A stretch of DNA of 24,569 nucleotides from MADRE2 sp964397015. Its GTDB lineage: Bacteria; Desulfobacterota; Desulfobacteria; Desulfobacterales; Desulfobacteraceae. Shown one piece after another: positions 23,257 through 24,569 of the stretch. The notes under the pieces were generated by a model. That model saw only the letters and a program-made list of their open reading frames with translations. It did no database searches and was not told the DNA's origin. The stretch is from assembly GCA_964397015.1 (NCBI GenBank), contig CAYNHL010000047.1, positions 1 through 24,569 on the forward strand, read 5' to 3'. Position numbers and translations under genes: made by a program. Within the stretch, counting starts at the first letter, position 1, and each line of letters starts with the position of its first letter.

Positions 23257-23343
23257 AAAGAGCTCATCCCCTTGAAAAATGCCTTGACCGTCCGGCATGA
23301 TGCCAAGGTACTGTCCTGATATACCGGTTATTTATTGCCCGTA

Positions 23344-24569
23344 TCATTCTGAAAGCGGGACGGTCAGGCCGCCGTCCATGAGAAAGAGTACATGGGCGTT
23401 CTTCCCTTTTTTTTCAAGGGCCTGGTCCAGGGCATCCTGCAGCGAGGAAAAGGGCCGGATAAACAAGGGAGCAATAATTTCAGGCTCCACGTCAGTTACT
23501 GCCCATATTTCTGCCCAAAGTCCGATCTCCGCCATTTTGGCGGCCTTGTGATATCCTAAAACATATCCCTGTTCTATTCTGTCCAGTGCCTGCTGTGGAG
23601 AATCGCAGGAACCGAGCAGGTCTGCAAATGCCTTTCCGCCGATGCCGCACCGGCATTTGGCCACCAGGATCATGATGCCGCCCTCCCGGAGGGCCAGCTT
23701 GGCATTGTCAATACCTTTCTGTGCCTGGTACAGGTCGATATCCTGGGGAAATTTGACAATTGATACCACAATATCGGCCTTTTCCTTGAGCGGGGCGGCA
23801 AACACCTCGTTTGCCCTGGAAATGGCAGCTGTGAAGGAATCGTCGATATGCCCGGCACAGGTGGCATACACCTGGTGGTGCTTGTCCAGGACCGTCATGA
23901 TTGAAAAGATATCCTTTTGAACGGTCAAAATGGCATCCACCATGTCTTCATGCACCGGATTGCCTTCCAGGGCAAGTGCCCTGGCTTCGGGAACAAGGGC
24001 CAGTTTGTGGTTGGCCTCGATGGTATCATACCCGGCAATGCCCGGTAAAAATGATTTGCGGCCGCCTGTATAACCTGCAAAATAATGGGGTTCCACCGAG
24101 CTGATAATTACGATTTTGTGGCAGTCGACTCCGGCCTTGTTGACAAACATCGGGGTTCCGTTGGTGGATGTGCCCAGAAAAACCATGTCCTCTTTTTTCC
24201 TGGCATCATGAACAATAATCCTGTCTTTGATTTCAGGATAAAAAGGGCCGAAAATCTGGTTGAACTCCTCTTCACTGGGCCCGCGGTGGGCACCGGTGGC
24301 AATGATAAACCGGAACGGTTTTGATTTGAGTGTTTCAAAAATGACGTTCAGCACCTGGATTGTCGGTGTAGGACGGGTGGCGTCATTGACAATGACCAGG
24401 ACATCTTCGGCATCGGCCATGAACTCGGAGAACTGTTTCTGGTTGATGGGAGTATTTACTGCTTCTTTGATTATATCCCGGCCGGCCTCGATCTCTACGT
24501 CATTGGCCTCAAGAGATGAAACCCGGATGCCGTCATCCAGTTCGGCTTTCATTGAACCGTCTTTTCCGT
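23344..24569 (-). CDS. LarA-family nickel-pincer racemase/epimerase (5' end outside the window)
   Basis: A LarA-like protein (DUF2088 family); lactate racemase LarA uses a covalently bound nickel-pincer nucleotide to racemise 2-hydroxy acids. Numbering from the first ATG in the window (24552), the key residues are D57/R60 ('NDATRPTP'), H89 ('GAHRG'), H156, K166 (the pincer-attachment lysine, 'GGRKSFLPG'), H182 ('NHKL'), and Q276/K279 ('QAQKG'). The H-10-K-16-H spacing equals that of characterised LarA. The frame stays open upstream to the window edge and adds 'GKDGS', which fits the family's N-terminal 'YGK' strand, so the true start is probably just beyond base 24569. No larB, larC or larE accessory gene is in view. 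The substrate may differ from lactate, since many homologues act on other 2-hydroxy acids. Confidence 0.87.
   Translation of the reverse strand, partial: GKDGSMKAELDDGIRVSSLEANDVEIEAGRDIIKEAVNTPINQKQFSEFMADAEDVLVIVNDATRPTPTIQVLNVIFETLKSKPFRFIIATGAHRGPSEEEFNQIFGPFYPEIKDRIIVHDARKKEDMVFLGTSTNGTPMFVNKAGVDCHKIVIISSVEPHYFAGYTGGRKSFLPGIAGYDTIEANHKLALVPEARALALEGNPVHEDMVDAILTVQKDIFSIMTVLDKHHQVYATCAGHIDDSFTAAISRANEVFAAPLKEKADIVVSIVKFPQDIDLYQAQKGIDNAKLALREGGIMILVAKCRCGIGGKAFADLLGSCDSPQQALDRIEQGYVLGYHKAAKMAEIGLWAEIWAVTDVEPEIIAPLFIRPFSSLQDALDQALEKKGKNAHVLFLMDGGLTVPLSE

Noticed and set aside
22564..23298. Minus-strand open frame (244 codons) opposite etfA
   Set aside because: Low-complexity Ser/Pro/Thr product antisense to a clear etfA, and it runs through the etf terminator.
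23257..23343. Inverted repeat CCTTG...CAAGG with an inner GGCATGATGCC that could terminate the LarA gene on the minus strand
   Set aside because: The outer stem is only 5 bp around a long loop and the T-run is short. Not strong enough to list as a terminator.

Overview
The window looks like chromosome of a strictly anaerobic, flagellated, Gram-negative bacterium of the Desulfobacterota (former Deltaproteobacteria), most likely Desulfobacterales. This is inferred from gene content: an ETF:menaquinone-oxidoreductase-type Fe-S membrane protein next to etfBA, a BadF/BadG-type activase fusion, a response regulator ending in a Cys/His module, and a FlgM gene paired with a DVU0524-like gene. I saw no mobile element, CRISPR array, rRNA or tRNA. 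Gene density is high, and the only gap near 300 bp is the regulatory region at 18307-18604.

Layout. Positions 1-6872 (+): a YkgJ-type cysteine-cluster protein whose frame is open to the left edge, a five-domain S1 RNA-binding protein, and a 1431-residue double-ATPase activase fusion. Positions 6905-7798 (-) hold an HSL-type esterase, divergent from a Cof-type HAD phosphatase at 7876-8751 (+). Positions 8759-14188 (-) are a tight operon, read phoH, PgpH-like 7TM-HD phosphodiesterase, ybeY, pdxJ, receiver-PAS protein. Positions 14281-15614 (+) carry cvpA and mazG, which overlap. Positions 15583-17003 (-) are a small flagellar-regulation island: DVU0524-like gene, flgM, and an unrecognised 153-residue protein. 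Positions 17014-18306 (-) encode a class II fructose-bisphosphate aldolase. Positions 18605-23197 (+) carry a TetR regulator, an EMO-like Fe-S oxidoreductase, etfB and etfA, closed by a strong terminator. Positions 23344-24569 (-) hold a LarA-family nickel-dependent racemase cut by the right edge.

The most informative non-coding signals are in the flagellar island. A sigma-28 promoter matching the enterobacterial consensus at 15 of 16 positions with an 11-nt spacer precedes the flgM pair, and a sigma-54 promoter (TGGCAC-N5-TTGCT) precedes the unrecognised gene. That gene is therefore a good candidate for an undescribed member of the flagellar regulon. The TetR-EMO-EtfBA block reads as an electron-transfer module taking electrons from acyl-CoA dehydrogenases via ETF to the menaquinone pool. 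Its regulator gene carries a perfect palindrome over its own probable transcription start. Within the EMO-like protein, the first CCG domain has lost every expected cysteine. I found no clearly new multi-gene system; the main leads are the sigma-54-driven orphan gene, the cysteine-free CCG domain, and the activase fusion with no dehydratase beside it.
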